Shown piece after piece: positions 1-8,815 of a stretch of 25,683 bases of DNA. A program made the position numbers and the translations under genes. Where the stretch lies: the IMG/VR virus record IMGVR_UViG_3300007537_000015, positions 1 through 25,683 of that record; one strand, 5' to 3'. This DNA is from a virus. Below the pieces are notes generated by a model. It was not told where the DNA came from and made no database searches. It saw only the letters and a program-made list of their open reading frames with translations. Each line of letters starts with the position of its first letter. Within the stretch, counting starts at the first letter, position 1.

Positions 1-1
1 A

Positions 2-349
2 CTTAGTAAAACTAGAGCTAGAGCTATTGCTAAAGATGCCTTGCCAACTAGTGTTGGTTTAGCAGCACGAAAAAGCATGATGGCTTTAAATAGGTTGATG
101 GTACTTTCATGGGTAGCAGGTGGAATAAAGAATGTAGGTAAAGATATAATAAAAGGGGGAATAGAATCAGTAAAAGAAGCAATGGAAGTATCGAAAGGTA
201 TTGGCAGTATGGAATTCGGTACAGGGAAAACACTACAAACTCGTCTTGGCAATACCGAACGATCAAGAGCAATAAGTGCAATGCAGAACGTAGGTATATC
301 AGCTAGATCTTATCTAGGCCAAGAGGCAAAAATAATGAGCCAAGACTAA
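2..349 (+). CDS. C-terminal part of an unknown phage protein (5' end outside window)
   Basis: The frame is open from the window edge and ends with TAA at 347-349, so only about the last 115 residues are visible. A TTG at 41 could serve as a start, but the frame continues upstream without a stop and no ribosome binding site precedes the TTG, so I read this as a gene truncated by the window. The visible part is basic and helical, with one short hydrophobic stretch (LMVLSWVAGGI) that is too weak to call a membrane segment. It lies 59 bp upstream of the terminase. I recognise no family. Confidence 0.6.
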   Translation, partial: LSKTRARAIAKDALPTSVGLAARKSMMALNRLMVLSWVAGGIKNVGKDIIKGGIESVKEAMEVSKGIGSMEFGTGKTLQTRLGNTERSRAISAMQNVGISARSYLGQEAKIMSQD

Positions 350-408
350 TATATTTTGCAGTCTATCATAATATAATTTATGTGATTTCTGCATCCACTT
401 TTATAACA

Positions 409-2286
409 ATGGAAACACAAACTCAAGAAGGATATATAGATAAAGAAACAAGTCAATGGGTTGGTCCAATAGATGGATTTGAAAAGGAAGATCCAAAAGA
501 AGAACTTGATCCAATATGGCAAATGGATTTTGAGGACCTTAAAAAGTATAAAGATATACTAACCCAAGATGAATATCTAGAACTACTATATCAAAATTAT
601 CCATCGACATGGATGGAAGAAAATCTCTTTGATCCCAATAACCATGAGGAAAAGTTAAATGTAAGATGGTATCAAAGAGAAATGATTAATTGTAAAAACC
701 CATTACGAATAGTACGAGCAGGCAGACAACTTGGAAAATCATTAACAATCAGACTATTAATAGCATTTTTCGGCTTTAAACGAAAGAACAGTAGAATTCT
801 AGTAATTGGTCCTCAAAAATCACACGTAGAGCAAATATTTGATGAACTATTAGAATTACTATCATATACACCAGAACTTAACAGTAGAATAAAATCTAAA
901 AGACAACCAATGCAAATAACTTTTCATCTTGAAGATGGAAGTGTAAATAAAGCATTATTTATGACGACAGGAGAAGATTCAGGTGGTAAAGCATTAGCAG
1001 TAAGAGGAAAAACTGCAAACGTGCTATTGATAGATGAAGCAGATTATATCAACGATACCGCTATTCAAGATGTAGTAATTCCTACAACAAATGCTTATGA
1101 AAATCCATTTATATGGATGTCATCTACTCCAACCGGGAGAAAAGGTCATTTCAGAAACTCCTGGGATTCAGGTTATTATTCAACTTTCCATTATACTTCT
1201 CATGTTAGTCCAACATGGACCAAAAAGAAAGATCAACTTGCTCGTCATGAAAAAACCAAAATGGGATATTTACATGAAATTATGGCAGAATGGGGAAGCG
1301 ACGAGGAAGGTGTTTTCAATCGGGATGATATGAAAACATGTACGGATATGTCCAAAATATTGTTTGAAGAAGAGAATCAAGAGGGAATCAAACGTCAATA
1401 TAAAACAACAGATGATGAAGAGTATCTAGATAATATAATAGAACCCAAGTGTCGCATATTAGGGGTTGATTGGAATAAATCAACTAATGGTACCAGATTA
1501 GTATGGTGTGATTTTGATAAAAATCACAATATATGGTTTAGAAACAAGTGGAAAATAGATGATAAAGAATTTACGCAAAATGTTGCAATGAATAAAATTA
1601 TAGAGTTACATGCAAGATTAAAATTCGATTACATATTTGTAGATGTTGGATATGGAGGCGTTCAAATAGAAGATCTACATTTATATGGATTAAAGAATAA
1701 ACATACTAAATTACATGAAATAGTAAAAGCAGTTCAAACAGATAGTCAAATAGAGATAGATGATATTGCCACGGGCGATAAAAGAAAAACATATGTGAAA
1801 AACTTTATTGTTGAAAGTACAGTAAGATTCCTTGAACAACATAGAATAAGAATAGCTGAAGAAGAAAATATTTCTAAATCTAAAGATGCAATAACAATAT
1901 TTGACCAAATGGTTAATTTTTATATAAAACGACGAACACCCAACGGAAGACCAGTTTATGCATGTGATGCAAAAGATCATGATCTTGATGCTTTTATGTT
2001 CACCATTTATGGCTATTTAATAGAAGTTATAAAGACCAATAAATTATGGGATAAATTACCAACGGCCAAACCTAGAGGAATGAGTCGTGAGAAAATGTTG
2101 GATATTCAAATCAACAGAACTAAAGATGACAATGAAAGGAAATCAGAAAAACAATCAAATCCTACATATGTAAATAAAGGATATACGAAAAGAACCATCA
2201 ATCGACAAGATATAAATACTGTCAATAGATTTGGATTTGGGAGAAGACGAGGAAGAAGAGGAATATCAAGAAGGATAAATAGATGA
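409..2286 (+). CDS. terL: Terminase large subunit (ATPase and nuclease)
   Basis: This is the DNA-packaging motor: the ATPase pumps phage DNA into the prohead through the portal and the C-terminal nuclease cuts the concatemer. From ATG 409 it is 625 aa, a usual length. The ATPase domain shows a Walker A variant GRQLGKS (about 105-111), Walker B VLLIDE (205-210) and the coupling motif SSTP (238-241). The RNase H-like nuclease domain shows acidic residues in GVDW (D354), VDVGYGG (D412) and HDLDA (D525/D527), the usual metal-binding set. A GTG at 382 in the same frame would add nine residues. I prefer ATG 409 because the sequence downstream looks natural, but neither start has a clear Shine-Dalgarno. 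The stop overlaps the start of the next gene. Confidence 0.93.
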   Translation: METQTQEGYIDKETSQWVGPIDGFEKEDPKEELDPIWQMDFEDLKKYKDILTQDEYLELLYQNYPSTWMEENLFDPNNHEEKLNVRWYQREMINCKNPLRIVRAGRQLGKSLTIRLLIAFFGFKRKNSRILVIGPQKSHVEQIFDELLELLSYTPELNSRIKSKRQPMQITFHLEDGSVNKALFMTTGEDSGGKALAVRGKTANVLLIDEADYINDTAIQDVVIPTTNAYENPFIWMSSTPTGRKGHFRNSWDSGYYSTFHYTSHVSPTWTKKKDQLARHEKTKMGYLHEIMAEWGSDEEGVFNRDDMKTCTDMSKILFEEENQEGIKRQYKTTDDEEYLDNIIEPKCRILGVDWNKSTNGTRLVWCDFDKNHNIWFRNKWKIDDKEFTQNVAMNKIIELHARLKFDYIFVDVGYGGVQIEDLHLYGLKNKHTKLHEIVKAVQTDSQIEIDDIATGDKRKTYVKNFIVESTVRFLEQHRIRIAEEENISKSKDAITIFDQMVNFYIKRRTPNGRPVYACDAKDHDLDAFMFTIYGYLIEVIKTNKLWDKLPTAKPRGMSREKMLDIQINRTKDDNERKSEKQSNPTYVNKGYTKRTINRQDINTVNRFGFGRRRGRRGISRRINR

Positions 2287-4853
2287 ATCAAGACGAATAT
2301 AAAGATATAAATAAATATAAAAGATATTCAGGTGGAGAATTAAGTCCAGCTGGTGAGAATGTAGACTATCGTGGGTATGAGCGAGTCAAAAAAGAAGAAC
2401 CCAAAGTAAAGAAACGCAAAAGAGTACACCAAGAAAAGACAGATAAAGTAAGAGCTGAAGAAAAAGTATTAGAACAGGAACGACTCAGAGAATTTGCAGA
2501 TGCACAAGAAATGGAACTGGACAAATTTATAGATTTGAGTAATTTGTCAATCAAACGAGGTGAAACTCTGTTAGAACGAATAAACAAGGCTAAAACATTA
2601 TCAACCAAAAAATTAGATAAAAACCCAATAGAATTAAAAGACAACGATAAAAAACGATTAAAGGATTTTATAGGTAAGGACAAAATAGATAAAGAAGCAG
2701 CAGAATGTCTTAATAAACTAGCTAATTTTAATGAACTTGATAATGCCAGATCAGAGCACCTAAATGATGCAGATCAACTTGATGCATCACGTAATGCAAT
2801 ACAAGATGCATATGATGATAAGTTTATAGAGGATAACTTTCCTGATTTCGGAATAGATCTTATATTATTATTACTTTATTTAATCCCTAAAAATACAGTA
2901 ATTATATTTTTCACTAAACTATGTGAGATGACTACAGGTATATTCAGTAAAATAGGTTTATTTGGATTAGGTAAAATTCTAGTCAAGATGTTTAAAAATA
3001 TATGGAACTCATCAGCAAATTGCATATTAGAAATTATATATTTAATATTTGTTGTTCCAATGAAAAGGAAGATGGCAAAGAATCTAACACAAAACATGGC
3101 AGGAGCATGTGCAAATCATAAAATTGATGTATGTGATGATAACCCGGAAGACAATTATGATATGGATATAGAAGATGAAGTTGCAGCTATGTATAATAGT
3201 ATGTATCCAGATCAAGCTCCTGATCCAGATGGTAAAAGATGCCAAGAAGGATATAAACCGTCTACAACAGAAAGAGCAATTGCAAGAGAATTAGTAGAAG
3301 CTGGAATAAGAGAAGAACAAAATGCGCAAAAAACCCGCAAAGTTGACGACGATGATATCAAAAAGAAATCTGGGGGAAATGCGTTTACAAATTTTAGTCT
3401 ACTCGATAGAATGCAAAGCGATGGAAACTCGATGATAACAACGATGAAAGGTACTCAGAAGAAAATGTTTACCCCTAAGGGTAATCGTATTGTTGATAAA
3501 GTTGATTCAAACATTTTAGGCGTTATGGCAAACATAAATGGTCAACTTCAAAGAATAGATAGAGCAGTTACAAAAGTTATAGCATTAGAATTCTTAAGTC
3601 CTCAGGCTAAAAAATGGATGTGTTGTATAGTAAGATTTCTATATATTATGCTGCCCAGAATATCTCATGCTACTGGTAATAAAAAGATAAAACCAAAACT
3701 CAGTACTGAAGATTTCGAACAGTTTGATTTAGAGAATTATGCATTTGTAGATGAAGTACGAGCATGGATTAAAATAATAGAAAAACTAATAAATACTCTA
3801 TTGGGTACAATGAGTTTGAATATAGATATAACAGGAATGATGAGTATAGCTGATATGTTTATTAATGCCCTTAAAATGTCTATATCTGAAGCATTATCTA
3901 TTTTAACAACATCATTATATTCCAAGCTTAAACAAGGACTTTTTGGCACATTTAATAAACTAACAACGCAATTTCCTGACCTAGCATTCGCAATAGAATC
4001 ATGTCCGCCTTTCGATTGGTTTATGAAATCTCTTGAATGTGGATTAGAAAACTTATTCAGTAGATTACAAATGTTATTAGCTCAGCTATGGGCTAGTAGT
4101 GCTAATCAGATGAAAGAGTTTGATATGGTTATTGGGATATCAGCAACAAATGGTAGTTTTAAAATTATGATGGATCTCCTAAATATTCTTCTTAAATGGG
4201 ATAAAGCATTAATAAACTTTTGCTCATTAAATAAAACAGCATCCGAAGCTGAGAAAGAAGAAATAATGCAGCGGTTATCCAAAACATTAAATAAGAGCGA
4301 AACTCTAGATCCGAAGGGTTTACAGAATTCAGCTAAAATCGCATCTTCTGCAAAACCAGCTTATTCAAAACAACCGTTTATTGGACCATCGGAATCATCC
4401 AATAAAGATGATGATGAAATAACAATAGATCAACATACAAATGCATCTAATCCTATTTATAAATCTGCTTTAGATTCTCTTGATGAATTATATGGGGACA
4501 AAGAACCAACAGATGAAAAACCGGAAGAACTCAAAATAGAAGAACCAAAAGAGAAAATACCAACAGGAAAAACCTGGAATGTTAAAGAGGCAATGAAAAG
4601 TTGTGGTGATGAATTTACAGCTATTTTAAAAGATAGATCTAAAGACATTGCACAGTCCCATAATGAGTCTGCGGATAATATACGAAAGGTTGCTGGAAAG
4701 GAACCAACAAGTCCAGAAAACATACCGGAATTTATGAAACCAAAAACTGACAATTTAGATACATTAGAAGATGTAATCAGTGAATTGAACAAATATTGGA
4801 ATATAGATGAAGATAATTACTATGATCCAAACAATCCAATAAATAGACAGTAA
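2283..4853 (+). CDS. Large unknown protein between terminase and portal, with membrane-like segments
   Basis: An 856-aa protein whose ATG overlaps the terminase stop (ATGA), so the two are probably translationally coupled. I do not recognise the family. The first 140 residues are highly charged, Lys/Glu-rich and probably coiled coil. Residues about 190-262 hold two strongly hydrophobic stretches (LILLLLYLIP...VIIFF and CILEIIYLIFVV) that look like membrane or buried helices. The middle is mixed helix with several Cys. The tail (about 700-856) is acidic, Pro-rich and probably disordered. Its place suggests a packaging or virion role: a structural or ejected internal protein is possible, but function is inference from position only. 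Confidence 0.75.
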   Translation: MNQDEYKDINKYKRYSGGELSPAGENVDYRGYERVKKEEPKVKKRKRVHQEKTDKVRAEEKVLEQERLREFADAQEMELDKFIDLSNLSIKRGETLLERINKAKTLSTKKLDKNPIELKDNDKKRLKDFIGKDKIDKEAAECLNKLANFNELDNARSEHLNDADQLDASRNAIQDAYDDKFIEDNFPDFGIDLILLLLYLIPKNTVIIFFTKLCEMTTGIFSKIGLFGLGKILVKMFKNIWNSSANCILEIIYLIFVVPMKRKMAKNLTQNMAGACANHKIDVCDDNPEDNYDMDIEDEVAAMYNSMYPDQAPDPDGKRCQEGYKPSTTERAIARELVEAGIREEQNAQKTRKVDDDDIKKKSGGNAFTNFSLLDRMQSDGNSMITTMKGTQKKMFTPKGNRIVDKVDSNILGVMANINGQLQRIDRAVTKVIALEFLSPQAKKWMCCIVRFLYIMLPRISHATGNKKIKPKLSTEDFEQFDLENYAFVDEVRAWIKIIEKLINTLLGTMSLNIDITGMMSIADMFINALKMSISEALSILTTSLYSKLKQGLFGTFNKLTTQFPDLAFAIESCPPFDWFMKSLECGLENLFSRLQMLLAQLWASSANQMKEFDMVIGISATNGSFKIMMDLLNILLKWDKALINFCSLNKTASEAEKEEIMQRLSKTLNKSETLDPKGLQNSAKIASSAKPAYSKQPFIGPSESSNKDDDEITIDQHTNASNPIYKSALDSLDELYGDKEPTDEKPEELKIEEPKEKIPTGKTWNVKEAMKSCGDEFTAILKDRSKDIAQSHNESADNIRKVAGKEPTSPENIPEFMKPKTDNLDTLEDVISELNKYWNIDEDNYYDPNNPINRQ

Positions 4854-4889
4854 TATAATAAGTATGGTAAAATTTAATATTAATAAAAT

Positions 4890-6545
4890 ATGGCAAATAT
4901 AATAACACGTAAAATAAACGAGTTTAAAGCTAAACGCAATATAAAGAGCGCGAATAAAATAGTTAATGATATTGATTCTATAGTACGAAATACGATAAAT
5001 AGAAATAATATACAACAAAAGGATTTATCACCAAAGTTAGGATCCCGTGCTATTGTCGGTAAATTAAAGAAGAGATTTGCACCTAATAGAAACGTATCCC
5101 AAAGTGGAATACATATCAATAGGTTTAACATGTCTGATTTGTATACTTCTTATGTGGGTGAAAATCTGATGAAGTTTTCTGTTGATAAATACACAGAAGC
5201 AACTATTCGTAATGGTCAATTTGTTGATAGTAAAAATCCAACTGTAGTTAAATATCTTAACAAAAGAATATCTGAGTTTGATATTGTATCGGGCTCGAGT
5301 TTTATGGAATTCATTAGCGATTTCATGGTTTCTCTTATCTTATATGGCAATGTTCCCATAATAAAACACAGACAAGAAAATGTGTCATCCGGTAAAAGAT
5401 ATGTGAGATGGGACGGTAAAAAAATGAAACCTATTGCATCTCTATATGTTGAGGATTTTCGTAAATTAATAATTGGAGATGGACCTGGTAATAAAACGCG
5501 ATATATTAGAACACCAATGGATGTAGCTGATATAAATATGAACATGATTAATCCTTCGTTATTTAACATGAACAAAAGCGATATATTAGATGGTAGTCCT
5601 TCTATGTATAATCCAATCGCTGCTATATTAAGCGGTAGATGGGGACAGTTTTTCAGAAGAAAATCAAAACGAAATAGAGAGTATATAATCTATGATGATG
5701 ATACTGATATACAACATGTTAGATATCATCATACACCAGGTGAAAAAATTGCAATGCCTCCATTTTGGGCTACTTTGAACGATATAGATTCTCTACGTAG
5801 AATAGAAGAAAATATAGAACTACTGGTATATCAATATGGTCATCCTATTTTACACGCAAAAGTTGGCGACGATAAAAAACCTGGTTCTGACCCAGAAGTA
5901 GAAGATATAAGACTTAAAATAGAGAATATAGAAGGAAACGGTTTTATAGCCACTGATAATAGAGTCATGTTAGATATGATAGGTGCTGAAAACTCAACTT
6001 TAAGACTTGAAGCTTATCTTGAATACTTCTATCGTAGAGTCTTAACAGGATTATGGTTAAGTGAAGTAATGGTTGGCGTTGGTGATACTAGCAATAGATC
6101 TACATCAAACACGTTAGATAAACTGTCTCAAGAAAAAGTAATGGAGCTGCAAAATATATTTAGCGCAGCAATACAACCGATTCTAATAGAATTGCTTGCT
6201 GAAACCGGAGCAAAAATGGGATGGATTCTTAAACCTGAAAACATACCTAGTTTTAAATTCCATCCAGTTGACCTAGAAGGTTTAATTAAAAAACAATCAC
6301 ATATACTATCAATGTGGGAAGCTAATATGATAACTAATGATGAAATGAGAAGAGAGACAGGAAAAGAACCGTTCTCAAAGAACGACTTAAATAATACATA
6401 TACATATTTACATGCGATCCCATTAAAGAAGGCTGGTAAAGGTGAAATGGAAACTCCTTCTTCCAACAAGGCAAAACAAAATAAACTTACACCTAAAAAT
6501 CAACATGGAAAGAAGAACGGACCATCAGAATCACAAAATGCATAA
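4890..6545 (+). CDS. Portal protein
   Basis: A 551-aa protein that should form the dodecameric ring at the capsid vertex, through which DNA enters and leaves and to which the neck attaches. Features typical of the portal family are the region SFMEFISDFMVSLILYGNV (N-terminal core), the block VRYHHTPGEKIAMPPFWATL followed by a long helix starting NDIDSLRRIEENIELLVYQYG, and the later segment YRRVLTGLWLSEVMVGVGDT with a Ser/Thr-rich loop before another long helix. The last 40 residues are Lys/Asn/Gln-rich and disordered. The start at 4890 has no Shine-Dalgarno, only an A/T-rich leader. The 36-bp gap to the previous gene holds nothing I recognise. Confidence 0.85.
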   Translation: MANIITRKINEFKAKRNIKSANKIVNDIDSIVRNTINRNNIQQKDLSPKLGSRAIVGKLKKRFAPNRNVSQSGIHINRFNMSDLYTSYVGENLMKFSVDKYTEATIRNGQFVDSKNPTVVKYLNKRISEFDIVSGSSFMEFISDFMVSLILYGNVPIIKHRQENVSSGKRYVRWDGKKMKPIASLYVEDFRKLIIGDGPGNKTRYIRTPMDVADINMNMINPSLFNMNKSDILDGSPSMYNPIAAILSGRWGQFFRRKSKRNREYIIYDDDTDIQHVRYHHTPGEKIAMPPFWATLNDIDSLRRIEENIELLVYQYGHPILHAKVGDDKKPGSDPEVEDIRLKIENIEGNGFIATDNRVMLDMIGAENSTLRLEAYLEYFYRRVLTGLWLSEVMVGVGDTSNRSTSNTLDKLSQEKVMELQNIFSAAIQPILIELLAETGAKMGWILKPENIPSFKFHPVDLEGLIKKQSHILSMWEANMITNDEMRRETGKEPFSKNDLNNTYTYLHAIPLKKAGKGEMETPSSNKAKQNKLTPKNQHGKKNGPSESQNA

Positions 6546-6567
6546 CATGTGCAAAATAAGCTTTCAA

Positions 6568-6597
6568 TTGACAGGGTATATCGCATTATGGTAGAAT
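6568..6597 (+). promoter_or_regulatory. Candidate sigma-70/sigma-A type promoter upstream of the protease-scaffold gene
   Basis: TTGACA (6568-6573) and TAGAAT (6592-6597) are separated by 18 bp, 20 bp before the ATG at 6618, in one of the few noncoding gaps of the head block. The -35 is perfect and the -10 has one mismatch. Seen in sequence; activity is not shown. Confidence 0.5.
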
Positions 6598-6617
6598 TAA
6601 ACTAATTAGGAATATAT

Positions 6618-8783
6618 ATGGACAAATTAACAAAATCCGTACTCAGAAATATGTCGGTTGATTCAGAGATAACTTTACACGATTCTATAAAACTAAATAG
6701 CATTAGCTATGTTTCAAACAAGAACAAGGTTAATAGTATTGATAAAGTAATTCGTCCCGAACAAAATGAGAGAACATTTGAAAATGCTGTTAAACGCATA
6801 AAAGCTAAAATGGGATCTAAACAAGCAATTGTTGCCAGGGCTGATGCAACTCACTATGATTTTGTAAATGGGAACTGGTTTTTTTATATCCTTGATTATA
6901 TAAAACAAAATGCAAAGACTTGGATATATTCTAAAAATGATACCAAGTGGGGTAAACCTGTACAAACAGATCATGTTCCATTTACAGATAGGACAATTGG
7001 GAGAATAGCAGCGGTAACACCCGTAATATATAAAAACCCAAGCGATGATTTATTTGTACCAAATGGACATATCGAATTAATATATTTTATTCCTGATAAA
7101 GATGCGATAGAAAAGATTATTGATGGCAGATACCATACGTTAAGTGTATCTGCTGCTTCAAAACCTGAGGAAGTCACATGTTCAATATGTGGTCTTCCTG
7201 TAAATAGTTTTGATTGTGATCATCAACGTGGCAAAACCTATGATGTCGAAGATGAAAAGAATCCTGATAAAACATACAAGCAATTATCCTACTGGAGATG
7301 GGGTAAACAGAGATATACTGAATTATCCTTTACACAAGTTCCTGCAGATGAAGAGGCTGCGAATAATCGTATAGAAACTATAAACATAAATGGCGATGAA
7401 TATGATATTGGAGAACAAAATAAAGATTCTAAAAATGTTATAAGTCAGAGTACAGTTTTCAGTGCTGATATCTCACAAGGTGGATCTTTAACAAATATAA
7501 AGAATATAGATAATATAAATGTAAACAATGATAAATTGTTACTAACAGACAGTATAATATCTGACACATTTAAAAACGAGGATAATAAAATGAATGATAA
7601 TTCTAAAAAAACAAATTCGACATCTGATACAATAATTAAAAATCAGGACAATGATCAACAGTCTAATATTGATTCTGATAAAAATAATAATATTTCTGAT
7701 TGCGGTTGCGATGACACTAATCAAGATTCCCAACACTCTGATGAGAACGAACAAAAAAATAATGTTTCTAATTCTGATAAAGTAAGAAATGAACAAAATA
7801 CACAAGACGCAGTTTTCTCATTAGTAATAGATATGCTCGAAAATAGAACTATTGATAATAACGATGCCGCAGAAATATTGATGGAAGAAACTGAAACTTA
7901 CATCAAACTAAAACAACGTTCTTCAACTAAGGATATGCTTAATATCATTAATCAAGAAGTATCCAACAGGGACGCTAAATTATCCACCAAACAAAGAAAG
8001 CGTTTACCTGATTCAGCCTTTTGTGGTCCGAATCGAAGTTTTCCTGTTCCCGATTGTGCACATGTTACAGCCGCCAGACGGTTAATTGGGCGATATAAAG
8101 GACCAGGAAGCAAAAAGAGGATTAAAGCTTGCATCGAACGTAAAGCAAAAGCACTAGGCTGCGACAAGGATAATAAAGACAATAAATCAAAAGACTACAA
8201 TAACAATTACACTAATAAGGAGGATTTTAAAGTGAAATACTCATTTGAAACCAAAGATGAGTTACTTGATAGTCCCGTAGTTCGAGAGGCAGTTGATAAA
8301 ATCCAAACCGAAGCGGAACAAAAAGTTGACTCATTAAAACAAAGAGAAGATAAATTTGTATCTATAGCTATTGATTCTATTATCGATATGTCTCTGAGAT
8401 TAAATAAACCACTGGTTAAAGATCTCAAAGACAAGAAAGATAATGAGTTTAAAGATGCCAAAGAATCTATTAGTAAAAAGCTAAAAGACCGAGGTATCGA
8501 TGCCCTTTCTTATATGATCAATGATCTAAAAGAAGAAATGGATGAAGTCAGTTCAACTGATAAAAATCAAGAAGCTGTAAAAAATGCTATCAATAATGAT
8601 GGCAGTGATACAAATAACAACACAGAACAAAATAACACGGACAACAAAAGTGACGATACAGAACAAAATCATCAAGATGAAAATGATGATGAAAAACCTG
8701 GCGAAGAAAACAATCAACAAAGTGCATCTGATAGTACAGATTCCAAAGATGATATGCCTTCTTTCGCTAAACCTGTAAGTTAA
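6618..8783 (+). CDS. Prohead protease fused to a scaffold-like C-terminal half
   Basis: This 721-aa protein should cleave head proteins during capsid maturation. Residues about 65-250 resemble SPO1-like prohead proteases: a candidate catalytic His in VQTDHVPF (H119), the core GHIELIYFIPD, and a candidate catalytic Ser in YHTLSVSA (S176/S178). CSICG and CDHQRGK follow and look like a small metal-binding knuckle. Residues about 300-430 are a low-complexity Asn/Asp/Gln linker. Residues about 464-514 hold a conserved-looking basic module (DSAFCGPNRSFPV, DCAHVTAARRLIGRYKG, CIERKAKALGC). The rest is helical then acidic and Gln/Asn-rich, like a scaffold. The start ATG 6618 follows AGGA and a promoter-like sequence. 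An internal start at 8232 is listed separately. The protease call is fairly firm; the scaffold role is inferred from composition and position. Confidence 0.78.
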   Translation: MDKLTKSVLRNMSVDSEITLHDSIKLNSISYVSNKNKVNSIDKVIRPEQNERTFENAVKRIKAKMGSKQAIVARADATHYDFVNGNWFFYILDYIKQNAKTWIYSKNDTKWGKPVQTDHVPFTDRTIGRIAAVTPVIYKNPSDDLFVPNGHIELIYFIPDKDAIEKIIDGRYHTLSVSAASKPEEVTCSICGLPVNSFDCDHQRGKTYDVEDEKNPDKTYKQLSYWRWGKQRYTELSFTQVPADEEAANNRIETININGDEYDIGEQNKDSKNVISQSTVFSADISQGGSLTNIKNIDNINVNNDKLLLTDSIISDTFKNEDNKMNDNSKKTNSTSDTIIKNQDNDQQSNIDSDKNNNISDCGCDDTNQDSQHSDENEQKNNVSNSDKVRNEQNTQDAVFSLVIDMLENRTIDNNDAAEILMEETETYIKLKQRSSTKDMLNIINQEVSNRDAKLSTKQRKRLPDSAFCGPNRSFPVPDCAHVTAARRLIGRYKGPGSKKRIKACIERKAKALGCDKDNKDNKSKDYNNNYTNKEDFKVKYSFETKDELLDSPVVREAVDKIQTEAEQKVDSLKQREDKFVSIAIDSIIDMSLRLNKPLVKDLKDKKDNEFKDAKESISKKLKDRGIDALSYMINDLKEEMDEVSSTDKNQEAVKNAINNDGSDTNNNTEQNNTDNKSDDTEQNHQDENDDEKPGEENNQQSASDSTDSKDDMPSFAKPVS
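8232..8783 (+). CDS. Probable separate scaffold protein from an internal in-frame start
   Basis: Inside the protease-scaffold gene a perfect AAGGAGG (8217-8223) lies 8 nt upstream of an in-frame GTG (8232-8234), codon 539 of the long frame. Initiation there would make a 183-aa product starting (M)KYSFETKDELL, mostly charged coiled coil and ending in an acidic disordered tail. This resembles lambda Nu3 inside gene C, where scaffold is made from an internal start in the protease gene. The site is seen in the sequence and the function is inferred. A weaker internal site exists at ATG 7590 after GAGG. Confidence 0.55.
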   Translation: MKYSFETKDELLDSPVVREAVDKIQTEAEQKVDSLKQREDKFVSIAIDSIIDMSLRLNKPLVKDLKDKKDNEFKDAKESISKKLKDRGIDALSYMINDLKEEMDEVSSTDKNQEAVKNAINNDGSDTNNNTEQNNTDNKSDDTEQNHQDENDDEKPGEENNQQSASDSTDSKDDMPSFAKPVS

Positions 8784-8815
8784 TGTTGTCTAATTAAAAT
8801 ACGGAGGAATGAATT

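Noticed and set aside
382-408. GTG 382 as terminase start.
   Set aside because: Adds only nine residues and has no binding site. ATG 409 is kept as the more likely start, not proven.
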